DNA from: Terriglobia bacterium
GTDB lineage: Bacteria > Acidobacteriota > Terriglobia > UBA7540
Assembly (NCBI GenBank): GCA_035712365.1
Contig: DASTAW010000027.1
Coordinates: 1-64,000, forward strand
Direction of reading: 5' to 3'
DNA length: 64,000 nucleotides
This document shows, piece after piece, positions 8,194 to 16,052 of the stretch (its first letter is position 1; the number at the start of each line of letters is the position of its first letter). The notes beneath the pieces are model-generated. The model saw only the letters and a program-made list of their open reading frames with translations, was not told where the DNA came from and ran no database searches. Position numbers and translations under genes: made by a program.

Positions 8194-8640
8194 ATGATGC
8201 GAAAAGGTGCAAAACAGCTAGATCTGGCGTGGCTGGCATTGAGGATCGGGCTGGGGCTTTGTCCGATCATCGCCGGCATCGATAAATATTTCAATCGGCT
8301 CGCGGATTGGAGCATGTATCTGAGCCCGCTGGCGACGAAGGTGATACCGGTAACGCCGTCCACATTCATGCACGTTGTAGGCGCGGTCGAAATCGTGGCC
8401 GGCTTCCTCGTTCTTAGCCGGTGGACGAAACTCGGCGCCTACCTGGTGATGTTCTGGTTGCTTGGAATTGCTGTGAACCTTCTCACCACCGGCATGTTCT
8501 ACGATATTGCGGTCCGCGATGTCGAGCTTGCCCTGAGCGCTTTTGTGCTGGCGCAGATGACGAGCGCCCGGGAAGCGGGCGTCTGGGCAGGGACGGCTGC
8601 GGCACACGCCCGGCCCGCAGGGAACACGACGAATGTTTGA
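8194..8640 (+). CDS. DoxX-like small membrane protein (148 aa)
   Basis: A four-helix inner-membrane protein of the DoxX/DoxD type. It begins RIGLGLCPIIAGIDKYFNRL, with a Lys/Asp-bearing first helix end typical of the family. Hydrophobic segments follow at about residues 50-70, 75-100 and 108-128. The frame is open upstream, but ATG at 8194 follows GGAGG (8186-8190) and gives the standard DoxX N-terminus. It is followed after 23 bp by a secreted Cys-containing protein. DoxX relatives are linked to sulfur or redox chemistry at the membrane; a specific role here is not known. Confidence 0.85.
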   Translation: MMRKGAKQLDLAWLALRIGLGLCPIIAGIDKYFNRLADWSMYLSPLATKVIPVTPSTFMHVVGAVEIVAGFLVLSRWTKLGAYLVMFWLLGIAVNLLTTGMFYDIAVRDVELALSAFVLAQMTSAREAGVWAGTAAAHARPAGNTTNV

Positions 8641-8663
8641 ATAACAAAAACAGGAGGAAAAAA

Positions 8664-9005
8664 GTGAAGCAGAAAATGTTTGTGATGTTGTTTTTGTCGG
8701 TCTTTGCGATTTCCGCAGCGGCATGGGCCGAGCGGTTCAACAACGTGCCTCTGGTGGATGCGAATTGTGCCGTTAAAGTGAAGGCAAACCCTGACGCTCA
8801 CACTCGCGCCTGTGAACTTCAATGCCAGAAAGCCGGGCTCGGAATCATCACAGCGGACGGGAAGTTTCTGAAATTCGATGCGAAGGGCAATGCCGAAGCT
8901 ATTCAGCTCCTGAGCAAATCGACTAAAGCCGACCACCTTCGCGTCAACGTCACGGGCAAAGCTGCGGACGGAACTCTCGCGGTCCAGTCGATCAGCATGA
9001 AGTAA
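8664..9005 (+). CDS. Small secreted cysteine-containing protein of unknown function (113 aa)
   Basis: Starts with GTG at 8664, six bases after a perfect AGGAGG (8652-8657). No suitable ATG fits as well. Residues 1-22 form a signal peptide ending in AAAWA. The mature protein is about 90 residues with three cysteines (Cys35, Cys50, Cys54) in a DANC...RACELQC arrangement, suggesting a disulfide, metal site or redox role. It ends in a beta-rich half (DGKFLKFDA, LRVNVTGKAADG). I know similar acidobacterial proteins only as hypothetical. Its pairing with DoxX and an ECF sigma factor points to an envelope stress or redox unit, as an inference. Confidence 0.82.
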   Translation: MKQKMFVMLFLSVFAISAAAWAERFNNVPLVDANCAVKVKANPDAHTRACELQCQKAGLGIITADGKFLKFDAKGNAEAIQLLSKSTKADHLRVNVTGKAADGTLAVQSISMK

Positions 9006-9022
9006 GGGCAGCTCCTCGCGGG

Positions 9023-9060
9023 CCGGCGGCAATTCCAGTCTTTGGGTCGGAGGCCGCCGG
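9023..9060 (+). terminator. Possible terminator after the DoxX unit
   Basis: An 8-bp perfect stem CCGGCGGC (9023-9030) / GCCGCCGG (9053-9060), with a 22-base loop, is followed by TTTATT. It lies 18 bases after the stop of the secreted protein. The large loop and short T-run make it a moderate candidate. Confidence 0.4.
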
Positions 9061-9304
9061 TTTATTCCATCGGAAACGGTGATCTGCGAGTCGTGACGGG
9101 TCCGGATGGTGCGGGTTCATCGGGCGAACGGGGGCCGAAAGTGGCCGGTCTTCATCCATCAGGAGTCGCCCGGACTCGAGCAGGTCAACGTCCCGAACCC
9201 AAGGATCTATTCCATGCTGGTCCTTAAACAGTCGACGCGACAGGCTGCTGTAATTCGGGCATTCGAAAGAGTTCCTGCAAAGCGAGCAGTTGTTGAGATT
9301 GGCG

Positions 9305-10879
9305 CTACGCGTGCGCCAGAAGGTTTATGATGCCTTCCAGCGGGATGCGCAACCAGGACGGCCGGTTAGCGAGCTCATAACGGGCCTCGTAAAGAACCCT
9401 TTCAAGGATGAAAAGATCAAGCATCCGCCGAAAGGCATCTGGATTGGCAGGATAGGACGGACAGCCCTCGGCGGCTTTTCTGTACCCTTGCATCATCGCC
9501 TTCGAGGATGCCTGTAACCAACGGCGCGCGGACTTTTCGAGCTTCGCGAGCTGGTCGGTTTGCCCTGCGTCATATTCAAATAATGCTGACCACGCGGCAT
9601 AATTGAGGGAGCGCAGCATGCCTGCTACGTCCTTCAGAGGGCTTTGTTTGGCGCGCCGCTGCGCAAAGGAACGTCCGGGTTCGCCTTCAAAATCGATGAT
9701 GTAAAAATCATCTCCAGTCACCAGGACCTGCCCCAGATGGAGGTCGCCGTGGAAGCGGGTCTTCAACAGGCTTGAATCGGGCTCCGGGTTGAATGACGAA
9801 ATCAGATCAAAAATGCGATCGCGTTGGGTAAGCAATGCTGACACGCGGCCTTGCAGTTGAGGACTAAGCATTGCGCCGGAGTTCGCGAGCAGTGCGAAAG
9901 TGCTTTCAGCCTCGGACCGGATTTCCTGTTTCCGCACCTGAATGTCCGAGGCGCTGATGGGCTCAGGGCCAAACGCCGGATCACTAGTGTCTAATGCAAA
10001 TGCTTGTTGAAGCTCCCCAATGCGGGTGCCGAGGCGTTCCATCAGCGCGACATATGAATCATTGCGCAACTCATCCGACGCGCTCCCGCCGACTTCTTCA
10101 AAGAAGTGCTTCAGGTGATTCAATGTAAAAGACCAGCCGTCCCCGTGGTTTTGAACATAACGCTGGATCACAACAAGGGCCGTCGGCTGCCCGGTGTCAT
10201 CGAGTTCCTCAATCGAGCCCAGCAGCGGCGGGGTGTTGCGATAGTTGGCGACGTCGGTGAGATAACGCCCCATTTCGAGTTCGGGCTGAACTCCGCGCTC
10301 CAGCTTTCTGAAGGCCTTCAGCACCATTTTGTTCGCAACCAGAATGCTGGAGTTGCTTTGCTCAGCGCCGAGCTTCCTGATGTTCCACTCGTCTTCCTGC
10401 TCCAATGGGAAGTAGGCGTGGGTGTGGCTAAAACGCAGGCTGCCCCCGGCTCCGTCGATCCTGGGTTTATCTCCAACGGCCCGGACAAGGTCCGCTACGA
10501 AAGCGCTTTCTGCCAGCGCGTCACGCAGCGTCCCGTTTCGTGTACCGTCACGGATGCTGGCAAGGACTTCGGGTGACTCCGCGCCTGCTGGTGTGGACGA
10601 TTGCGAATTCCACACGGCGGCCAGCGGAATGAAGTATTCTTCGGAGCGGCCATCAGCGAGATGGACCCGGAAAATCGTAAGCAGCCATTTGCCCGGACTT
10701 CCGGGGAGGGCGAATCTGCTGACTAATTCCACGCGATCAATGTTAGTGCCTTTGGAAGCGAACCATCGCTGCCGGGAAAGGTAGGCCGGCAACACGTGCT
10801 GCTCCATCTGCCGGCGCGTTGATCCGCGTTCAAGGCCCTGCCAGTCGTCCGGAAAGTCCAAGGTAAAGGATTCAGACAT
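9305..10879 (-). CDS. Maltokinase-like aminoglycoside-phosphotransferase-fold enzyme (524 aa)
   Basis: Predicted to phosphorylate maltose to maltose-1-phosphate, the donor for GlgE glucan synthesis. The N-terminal cap domain contains LPAYLSRQRWFASKG near residue 31, a hallmark of maltokinases and TreS-fused kinases. The kinase core has QSNSSI near 174, the lysine of VLKAF near 188, the Brenner-type motif HGDLHLGQVL near 379 and the metal-binding IIDFEGEP near 397. A helical C-terminus follows. Length suits a free-standing enzyme rather than the TreS fusion. No treS, glgE or glgB is in the window; the neighbouring alpha-galactosidase is on the same strand 214 bp upstream. Confidence 0.88.
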   Translation of the reverse strand: MSESFTLDFPDDWQGLERGSTRRQMEQHVLPAYLSRQRWFASKGTNIDRVELVSRFALPGSPGKWLLTIFRVHLADGRSEEYFIPLAAVWNSQSSTPAGAESPEVLASIRDGTRNGTLRDALAESAFVADLVRAVGDKPRIDGAGGSLRFSHTHAYFPLEQEDEWNIRKLGAEQSNSSILVANKMVLKAFRKLERGVQPELEMGRYLTDVANYRNTPPLLGSIEELDDTGQPTALVVIQRYVQNHGDGWSFTLNHLKHFFEEVGGSASDELRNDSYVALMERLGTRIGELQQAFALDTSDPAFGPEPISASDIQVRKQEIRSEAESTFALLANSGAMLSPQLQGRVSALLTQRDRIFDLISSFNPEPDSSLLKTRFHGDLHLGQVLVTGDDFYIIDFEGEPGRSFAQRRAKQSPLKDVAGMLRSLNYAAWSALFEYDAGQTDQLAKLEKSARRWLQASSKAMMQGYRKAAEGCPSYPANPDAFRRMLDLFILERVLYEARYELANRPSWLRIPLEGIINLLAHA

Positions 10880-11093
10880 GTGTTCTGGCGGCGGCGAAAA
10901 TCCTGCCGGCGCTCGGGCTGGATTTCGCTTTTAGCTGCCTCTTTTATGATTCAACAATTACCACGCGGTTGCAAACGGTTCGACCCGCGGTGGCGCCTGA
11001 ATACCTGAGGTAAGAGGCTTGGTGATTGGCCGCTGGCTGCGCAAAGCCGGTGTTGTTTTCGGCCGGGCGGAGCGCCCAATGTGAGTGGTGGCG

Positions 11094-12260
11094 TTATGGC
11101 GCGGGCGTCACTTTGATCATGACGGCTCCGTGCTCCGCGACATCCGCCGAATAGCTGCCGTTGAAATTTCCAAGGTCCTTGCGCGCCCACAGGTCACGAA
11201 CGGTGGCGCGGCCGCCAATGCCAATCTGGCTGAACCTGACAGTAATCTTAATGATCCATTGCTCGCGGTTGAACAGGCCAACCGCTTTGCTGCCGTCGGC
11301 CAGGGGTTTCATCCAAATCTCGAGCGGGCCTTCTTCCCACACTCGCTGGCCTTCTACGCCAAGAGGGTCCTGGTCAACGGCAATGACTTCGGGGTTGGTC
11401 AGCATGGCGAGCGTTTCCGGAGTCATCTGCGTTAGATCGTTACCGGTGATCAGCGGCGCCGCCAGCAGGCACCACAGACTCATGTGCATGCGGTACTCAT
11501 CGGGCTTCATGCCGCCGTTGCCGATTTCAAGCATGTCCGGATCGTTCCAATGACCGGGCCCGGCAAACTGCGCAAGGCCTTCCTGTCCGAATCCGATAGC
11601 TACCATGCGATTGTAATCGTCCTTGATGTCGCCCGTGGTGCGCCAGAGGTTTGCGCCCGCGGATTGCGCCCAAGTCCACACTTTGCCACGGCCGTGGATG
11701 CTGTAAACGATGGGCCGGCCCGTTGCGAGCAGCGCCTGGTGCATCTTCTCAAACGCCGCGGGATATTGATCGGGCTGATAAACGAACCGCGCCGTACACC
11801 AGTCATATTTAAGGTAATCAACGCCCCACTGCGCATAGGTTGCGGCGTCCCGCTTCTCGTGCAGATAACTGCCCTCGTAACCGCCGCAAGTCTTGGGGCC
11901 GGGCGAAGAATAAATCCCGAGCTTGAGTCCCTTCGAGTGGACGTAGTCGGCAAGGGCCTTCATGTCCGGGAACTTCGAGTTCGGGTGGATCACTCCTTTC
12001 GCGTCGCGCTCGCCTTCCCAGCAGTCGTCGATGTTGACGTATTCATACCCAGCGGCTTTCATCCCGCTTGAGACCATCGCGTCCGCCTGGGCGCGCACGA
12101 TAGCGTCACTCACTTTGCAGGCAAAATGGTTCCAGCTATTCCATCCCATTGGCGGTGTTGGAACGAGGCTTGACTGGGCAAAAACGGCCGGCTGAAAAAA
12201 GCTGGACGCCAGCAAGCCAATGAAAGCGAGTGTGATATTGCGGGCCAATCTCTTGCTCAT
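11094..12260 (-). CDS. Secreted GH27 alpha-galactosidase (388 aa)
   Basis: Hydrolyses terminal alpha-1,6-galactosyl residues outside the cytoplasm. A signal peptide ends near residue 29 (PAVFAQ). The GH27 barrel begins TPPMGWNSWNHFAC and continues through YVNIDDCW near 74-81, a standard substrate-binding loop. DYLKYDWC holds the likely nucleophile Asp153, and the TTGDIKDD segment holds the likely acid/base Asp211 (assigned by eye against known GH27 order). WNDPDMLEIGNGG at 238-250 is also highly conserved. The C-terminal ~90 residues form the usual beta-sandwich. Only raffinose-, galactomannan- or glycolipid-type substrates can be suggested. Confidence 0.93.
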   Translation of the reverse strand: MSKRLARNITLAFIGLLASSFFQPAVFAQSSLVPTPPMGWNSWNHFACKVSDAIVRAQADAMVSSGMKAAGYEYVNIDDCWEGERDAKGVIHPNSKFPDMKALADYVHSKGLKLGIYSSPGPKTCGGYEGSYLHEKRDAATYAQWGVDYLKYDWCTARFVYQPDQYPAAFEKMHQALLATGRPIVYSIHGRGKVWTWAQSAGANLWRTTGDIKDDYNRMVAIGFGQEGLAQFAGPGHWNDPDMLEIGNGGMKPDEYRMHMSLWCLLAAPLITGNDLTQMTPETLAMLTNPEVIAVDQDPLGVEGQRVWEEGPLEIWMKPLADGSKAVGLFNREQWIIKITVRFSQIGIGGRATVRDLWARKDLGNFNGSYSADVAEHGAVMIKVTPAP

Positions 12261-12731
12261 TTTCCTCTCCGGCTGCTTGTTCAGTGGCGAAGGCCTTGGA
12301 CAACCAGCCGCTAACGATTTGGCGCGGCGTTGTCTATTGATGCCTCACCGGCGCCAGCCCCGCCCGCAAGGTCTCCGCGCGCGGGTAGCGGGGAGAAGCG
12401 GCCCTGCCCTGATCCCGCACCATCAGCTTGCCCTCTTTCTCCCACGGTTTGCCGGGAGCCTTTTTCTTTTTTGTTGCACCACACATCGCGACGCCGCATA
12501 TTATCACAAGGCGGGCCGGGAAGAGGAAAAGAGCAGTGGCTAGTGGATAGTGGATGGTGGCGAATTGGGGAGGGCGAAACAAAGAAAAGCCGCACACATC
12601 GCAAGAAACGCGACGTGTGCGCCACCCGCGATGACGCAGATGAAGCTGCTTCCCCCTGAAGACAAGACCCGCAGAGTTAGAGAACAACTCTGCGCCCCCA
12701 AACTGCGGCCCAAAGGGGGAATGACGAGCAG
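12261..12731. other. Intergenic gap with REP-like elements
   Basis: This 471-bp gap separates two divergent genes. It contains a CGCATATTATCACAAG word at 12495-12510 that recurs at three other places, an AGTGG/TAGTGGA-rich stretch at 12537-12560 that recurs near 18604-18640, and a hairpin at 12591-12621. No protein or RNA gene is supported. Confidence 0.5.
12591..12621. repeat. REP-like hairpin, family A (second half only)
   Basis: CGCACACATCGC / GCGACGTGTGCG arms around a 7-base loop, followed by CCACCCGCG. It matches the downstream hairpin of the full elements at 14217-14338 and 19301-19424, with compensating changes in the stem (CACAC/GTGTG in place of CATAC/GTATG). Confidence 0.65.
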
Positions 12732-13958
12732 ATGCTGGACACGATGACAACCGGTTGCTGCATTGTTGGCGGCGGTCCTGCGGGAGCGATGCTCGCTCTA
12801 CTTCTCGCCCGGCGGGGAGTTCCGGTTACGCTCCTTGAAATGCACAAGGATTTCGACCGCGAGTTTCGTGGCGACACGCTCCATCCAGCAGTTCTTGAGA
12901 TTCTTGACCAGATCGGTTTGGTCGAACGCATCCATCAGTTGCCGCACTCCAAGGCAACCGGGCCCACGGTGCAATTTCCCTCCGGCGCGTTCCGGCCTTT
13001 CGATCTTGCAAGGCTCAAAACGCGGTTTCCTTACATCCTGCTGGTCCCGCAAGTTCGATTTCTGGAGTTCATCACCAGCGAATCCGCAAAGTATCCCTCG
13101 TTTCGGCTGGTGATGCAGGCCAACGTTAAAAAGCTTATCGAAGAGGATGGGGTTGTCCTCGGCGTGCAATATCTTGCGCCTGACGGCTGGCATGAGGTAC
13201 GCGCCCCGCTCACCGTGGGCGCAGACGGCAGATTTTCTCAGGTGCGCCACCTGGCAAAAATTGAGCCTGTCAAGACTTCGCCTCCCATGGACGTGCTCTG
13301 GTTCCGGCTTCCCAAGCTGCCACAGGACCTGGATGTTCCGGGCGGAGTGTATGGCGGCATCGGCCGCGGCCGGATTCTGATCGCGCTGGACCGCGCGGAT
13401 TACTGGCAGGCAGGCCTGGTGTTTCCAAAAGGACAATATTCGCAAGTGCGCGATCATGGCGTGGAGGCGGTCCGAAAAACCATCACAGAAATCGAACCGC
13501 GATTAGCCCCGCATGTCGAAACGCTGCGAGACTGGCAGCAGTTTTCGCTGCTATCGGTCGAGGCCAGCCGCTGCCCACAATGGTACAAACCGGGCCTCCT
13601 GCTCATAGGCGATGCCGCGCACGTGATGTCTCCGGTGGGGGGCGTCGGCATCAACTACGCCATACAGGATGCAGTGGTGGCCGCAAACGTGTTATGCGGC
13701 CCGCTGAAGACGGGACGGGTTGAACCATCCAGTTTGGCGGAAGTGCAGCGCCAGCGCGAATGGCCCACCCGGGTCATCCAGGCCATGCAGGATTATTTTC
13801 AGAAGAATTTGATCGCCAACGTGCTCACCTCGCGGCAGCCTGCCCGTCCTCCGTGGCAACTGCGACTGCTGACCGCTATACCGCTCCTGCGAAACCTGCC
13901 GGCATATCTGGTTGCATTCGGCGCGCGCCGGGTGCGCCTTCTGGATAACAACGGGTAG
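12732..13958 (+). CDS. FAD-dependent monooxygenase, PHBH fold (408 aa)
   Basis: A group A flavoprotein oxidoreductase. The ADP-binding motif is CCIVGGGPAGAMLALLLARR near residues 9-28, ending in the acidic LLEMHKDF. The DG motif appears as LTVGADGRFSQVR near 160-172, and the ribose-binding GD motif as LLIGDAAHVMSPVGGVG near 292-308. FRGDTLHP near 45 is typical of aromatic or isoprenoid ring hydroxylases. A poly-G stretch (about 12719-12721) precedes the ATG at 12732; a start at 12744 is possible. No pathway partners are adjacent, so the substrate is unknown. Its upstream gap is dense in palindromic repeats. Confidence 0.9.
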   Translation: MLDTMTTGCCIVGGGPAGAMLALLLARRGVPVTLLEMHKDFDREFRGDTLHPAVLEILDQIGLVERIHQLPHSKATGPTVQFPSGAFRPFDLARLKTRFPYILLVPQVRFLEFITSESAKYPSFRLVMQANVKKLIEEDGVVLGVQYLAPDGWHEVRAPLTVGADGRFSQVRHLAKIEPVKTSPPMDVLWFRLPKLPQDLDVPGGVYGGIGRGRILIALDRADYWQAGLVFPKGQYSQVRDHGVEAVRKTITEIEPRLAPHVETLRDWQQFSLLSVEASRCPQWYKPGLLLIGDAAHVMSPVGGVGINYAIQDAVVAANVLCGPLKTGRVEPSSLAEVQRQREWPTRVIQAMQDYFQKNLIANVLTSRQPARPPWQLRLLTAIPLLRNLPAYLVAFGARRVRLLDNNG

Positions 13959-14012
13959 CGCAAGAGCTGTTATGCAACTCTGCGGCCGTTGATCTTGAAT
14001 AAAAGAACCGCA

Positions 14013-14027
14013 TCCCGCAGCGCGGGA
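14013..14027. repeat. Family C hairpin TCCCGC-AGC-GCGGGA
   Basis: A perfect 6-bp stem with a 3-base loop inside a GC-rich stretch. Equivalent hairpins occur at 18505-18519 (loop AAA) and 18690-18704 (loop AGC). Confidence 0.55.
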
Positions 14028-14065
14028 CCGCACGGCGGGACAACTCTCCGCTACCCGGAGGGTGC

Positions 14066-14096
14066 CGCATACGTTCCTCTGTTTGGAATGTATGCG
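14066..14096. repeat. REP-like hairpin, family A (first half only)
   Basis: Arms CGCATACGTTCC and GGAATGTATGCG around a 7-base loop. The stem has one internal G/T mismatch that is kept in other copies. Confidence 0.7.
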
Positions 14097-14109
14097 GGAC
14101 CTCGGCCCA

Positions 14110-14177
14110 TGTAGAGCCGGCCTTCAGGCCGGCACGCGTTCGTTGGAAAATTGCCGGGCTAAAGCCTCGGCGCTACA
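14110..14177. repeat. Family B palindromic element
   Basis: Begins TGTAGAGCCGGCC and ends CGGCGCTACA, so its ends are inverted repeats. An internal GCCGGCCTTCAGGCCGGC palindrome sits on the left and TTGCCGGGCTAAAG on the right. Copies at 18402-18469 and 20507-20562 share the same plan. Confidence 0.65.
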
Positions 14178-14182
14178 AAAAC

Positions 14183-14211
14183 GCGCTAGGCTTTTGGGGC
14201 CTGGCTGAAGA
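14183..14211 (-). pseudogene. 29-bp remnant identical to the 3' end of the SelA-like gene
   Basis: These 29 bases match 16838-16866 with a single difference. On the minus strand they read the last codons of the SelA-like protein (SQAPKA then TAG) plus a few bases past the stop. There is no longer reading frame attached, so this looks like a stranded gene end left by duplication or rearrangement, now wedged between family B and family A repeats. Confidence 0.6.
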
Positions 14212-14216
14212 GTCGG

Positions 14217-14338
14217 GTAGCGCATACGTTCCGCCTTTGGAATGTATGCGCCAGCAGGGGATTCCTGCGACATGATTTGCGATCGGAAAAGAAGGGTCGC
14301 ATACATCGCAAAGAGCGCGACGTATGCGCCACCCGCGT
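14217..14338. repeat. Full REP-like doublet, family A (copy 1)
   Basis: Two hairpins about 47 bases apart. The first, 14221-14250, has arms CGCATACGTTCC/GGAATGTATGCG. The second, 14298-14328, has arms CGCATACATCGC/GCGACGTATGCG. The copy at 19301-19424 keeps the same order and spacing; the last ~54 bases of the two copies are identical. Confidence 0.75.
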
Positions 14339-14388
14339 AGATCGCGAGGATCGCGCCACCCCGCGAAAATCTGATGCGCCAGTGGCCC

Positions 14389-15576
14389 TCAGGGGTGTAT
14401 TGATGGCGACGGATTTTCTTCCGGAAACGGCTCACCGGGCTTGGCGACGTGGATGAAATGGTCTGTAAAAACGGTGTGGCCGCCGGGCAATTCACCGCGC
14501 GGCATGTGGCACTGGACGCAGTTGCTGGTGCCGACCGGACAGGCTGCGCCGGGGTGTTCACGAGTGAGCGTGGACTCAGGCTGCTGAAGGTGGCATGCCA
14601 GGCACTTGGAATCGTAGTAGGAAAGGTCATCGGGGAGGTTCTGATGCGGGTCATGGCAGGCAAGGCAAGTGATTCGTGCATCGTTCGGGTTCCAGCAGCG
14701 GCTTAAAACCAGGCGGTAAGCCTGAAAGCGGATTGTCACCACACTCCGCAAGCCCAGGGCATGCACGTCCTGGATGGTACGATGGCAAGAGCCGCAAAAT
14801 TTGACGGAATCTCCGGGCGAAAGGCGTGCCGGATTAGTAATGAAGAGCTGTCGAAGATCGCCCTTTTTCATTGCCGCCACATGCCGCTCTCCGGGACCAT
14901 GACAATGTTCGCATGCAACCCCAGGTGTCATCTGTGGGACGTGAAGCTGGCCGTTGCTGACGGCTCCCGTGAAATGGCAGGAAAAGCAGGCCGACGCCCC
15001 CTCGGGAGTCATCTCGCGGCCCATGGCCTCTTCAACTGAATCGTGAGGGCCGTGTCGTTGACCTATGGTCAGGTCCAGGCCGTTTATGGAGGCATAGAAG
15101 CTGACCCGCGACTCCCAATACCCTCCATTCCGCTCAAAAACATAGGTCTGACCACCCACGCCATCACCCACGGCCAGCAGGAGCGGAACCGAAATCGTGT
15201 GATTGCCGTCGCTAACCGAGTAGGTAGCCCGCCCAGCTTGCAATTGGATACGGTAAAAATAAGGCCCGATTCGCACGGACATGTCCGGATTGATGCGAAG
15301 GACCTCTGAATCAGAGGCGAGCTTTCCCGCGTGCGCCATGGGAGTGCCCGCCTGTGTTGCGGCTTCAGGGGTATGGCACTCGGCGCAGACCTTTGCTCCT
15401 ACAAAGCCAGTCGGCTGGTTTGGATGATGCGCCCTGCCGGCAGGCGCGGCCCCTTGCGTCGGGAGCGACATCCCTTGCAGGGACGCGAAGGCAAAGAATG
15501 TCGTGGCTTGAACAAGGAGGGCGGCCAGCCGAATCGCCAGGATTCGAAAGCTCGGGCCATGTGGCAACTTCGACAT
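14389..15576 (-). CDS. Secreted multiheme c-type cytochrome, seven CXXCH motifs (395 aa)
   Basis: Carries seven CXXCH heme-attachment sites in order: CAECH, CFSCH, CEHCH, CGSCH, CLACH, CLACH and CVQCH. A hydrophobic segment (about residues 14-35) follows a basic N-terminus, so the protein is exported and matured in the periplasm. The motif pattern resembles cytochrome c554-like and 'doubled CXXCH' electron carriers seen with Acidobacteriota and Planctomycetota. Spare histidines (for example HAGKL, FTDHFIH) could be distal ligands. The frame opens at 15657; ATG 15576 was chosen because it gives a normal signal peptide, but no ribosome binding site is clear. Partner enzymes are not evident. Confidence 0.88.
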   Translation of the reverse strand: MSKLPHGPSFRILAIRLAALLVQATTFFAFASLQGMSLPTQGAAPAGRAHHPNQPTGFVGAKVCAECHTPEAATQAGTPMAHAGKLASDSEVLRINPDMSVRIGPYFYRIQLQAGRATYSVSDGNHTISVPLLLAVGDGVGGQTYVFERNGGYWESRVSFYASINGLDLTIGQRHGPHDSVEEAMGREMTPEGASACFSCHFTGAVSNGQLHVPQMTPGVACEHCHGPGERHVAAMKKGDLRQLFITNPARLSPGDSVKFCGSCHRTIQDVHALGLRSVVTIRFQAYRLVLSRCWNPNDARITCLACHDPHQNLPDDLSYYDSKCLACHLQQPESTLTREHPGAACPVGTSNCVQCHMPRGELPGGHTVFTDHFIHVAKPGEPFPEENPSPSIHP

Positions 15577-16052
15577 ACACGATCTGGCCGCCATCCTTTC
15601 GGCTGAAGACATAGTTTCAGGTTGAGGCTGGGGCCAACAGCTCAAGGCCCCGGCCACGCTTAGACGGAACTTCTATTTGAATCCTCAGCCCCCAAATGAT
15701 TTTACACCTCGCTGCACTGGCAGCCAATGCCACCGGGACAGTAATGGCCGCTGGTTTCTACGATTTCCAAGCGGGACTATTGTGAGGGCTAAGGCCCTCG
15801 CGTCGCAAAGCCGCAAACGCCCGCCGAGCACAGGTGGCGCATCCTACGTTCCACTGTTTGGAATCGATGCGTCTTCTCTGAAAACTTCTTGGGCTACCCA
15901 TGCCGCCGCGTATTATCACAAGACGCGCAGGGCAGCGTTGCTGATTGACTCCGGTGGCTATTTTGGGGGAAGGGCCGTACTGGTGTTGATGCGTATACAT
16001 CGCAAAGAACGCGACGTGTGCGCGGCCCGCCCGTGCTACATTCTCCGCGAAA
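15577..16052. other. Intergenic gap with degenerate family A repeats
   Basis: The gap contains a degenerate family A first hairpin at 15838-15871, a CGTATTATCACAAG word near 15908 and a family A second hairpin at 15991-16023. A full element appears to have been stretched by about 100 bases. A 164-codon plus-strand frame crosses these repeats and is not credible as a gene. Confidence 0.5.
15838..16023. repeat. Expanded, degenerate family A element
   Basis: The left hairpin (15838-15871) keeps the CGCAT/ATGCG and TTCC/GGAA stem blocks. The right hairpin (15991-16023) keeps GCG..ATACATCGC / GCGACGTGTGCGC. Between them lies the recurrent TATTATCACAAG word. Order matches the complete copies. Confidence 0.55.

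Larger units (their letters stand above)
13959..14388. other. Intergenic gap packed with palindromic repeats and a gene-end remnant
   Basis: Almost the whole 430-bp gap between two convergent genes is made of short repeated elements: a family C hairpin (14013-14027), a family A hairpin (14066-14096), a family B element (14110-14177), a 29-bp copy of the 3' end of the SelA-like gene (14183-14211) and a full family A doublet (14217-14338). No coding region is supported. Confidence 0.6.

Noticed and set aside
9042-9330. Two short plus-strand frames between the Cys-rich protein and maltokinase
   Set aside because: No ribosome binding site; overlapping in different frames; a terminator-like stem lies at their start. 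A decayed gene fragment is possible but unsupported.
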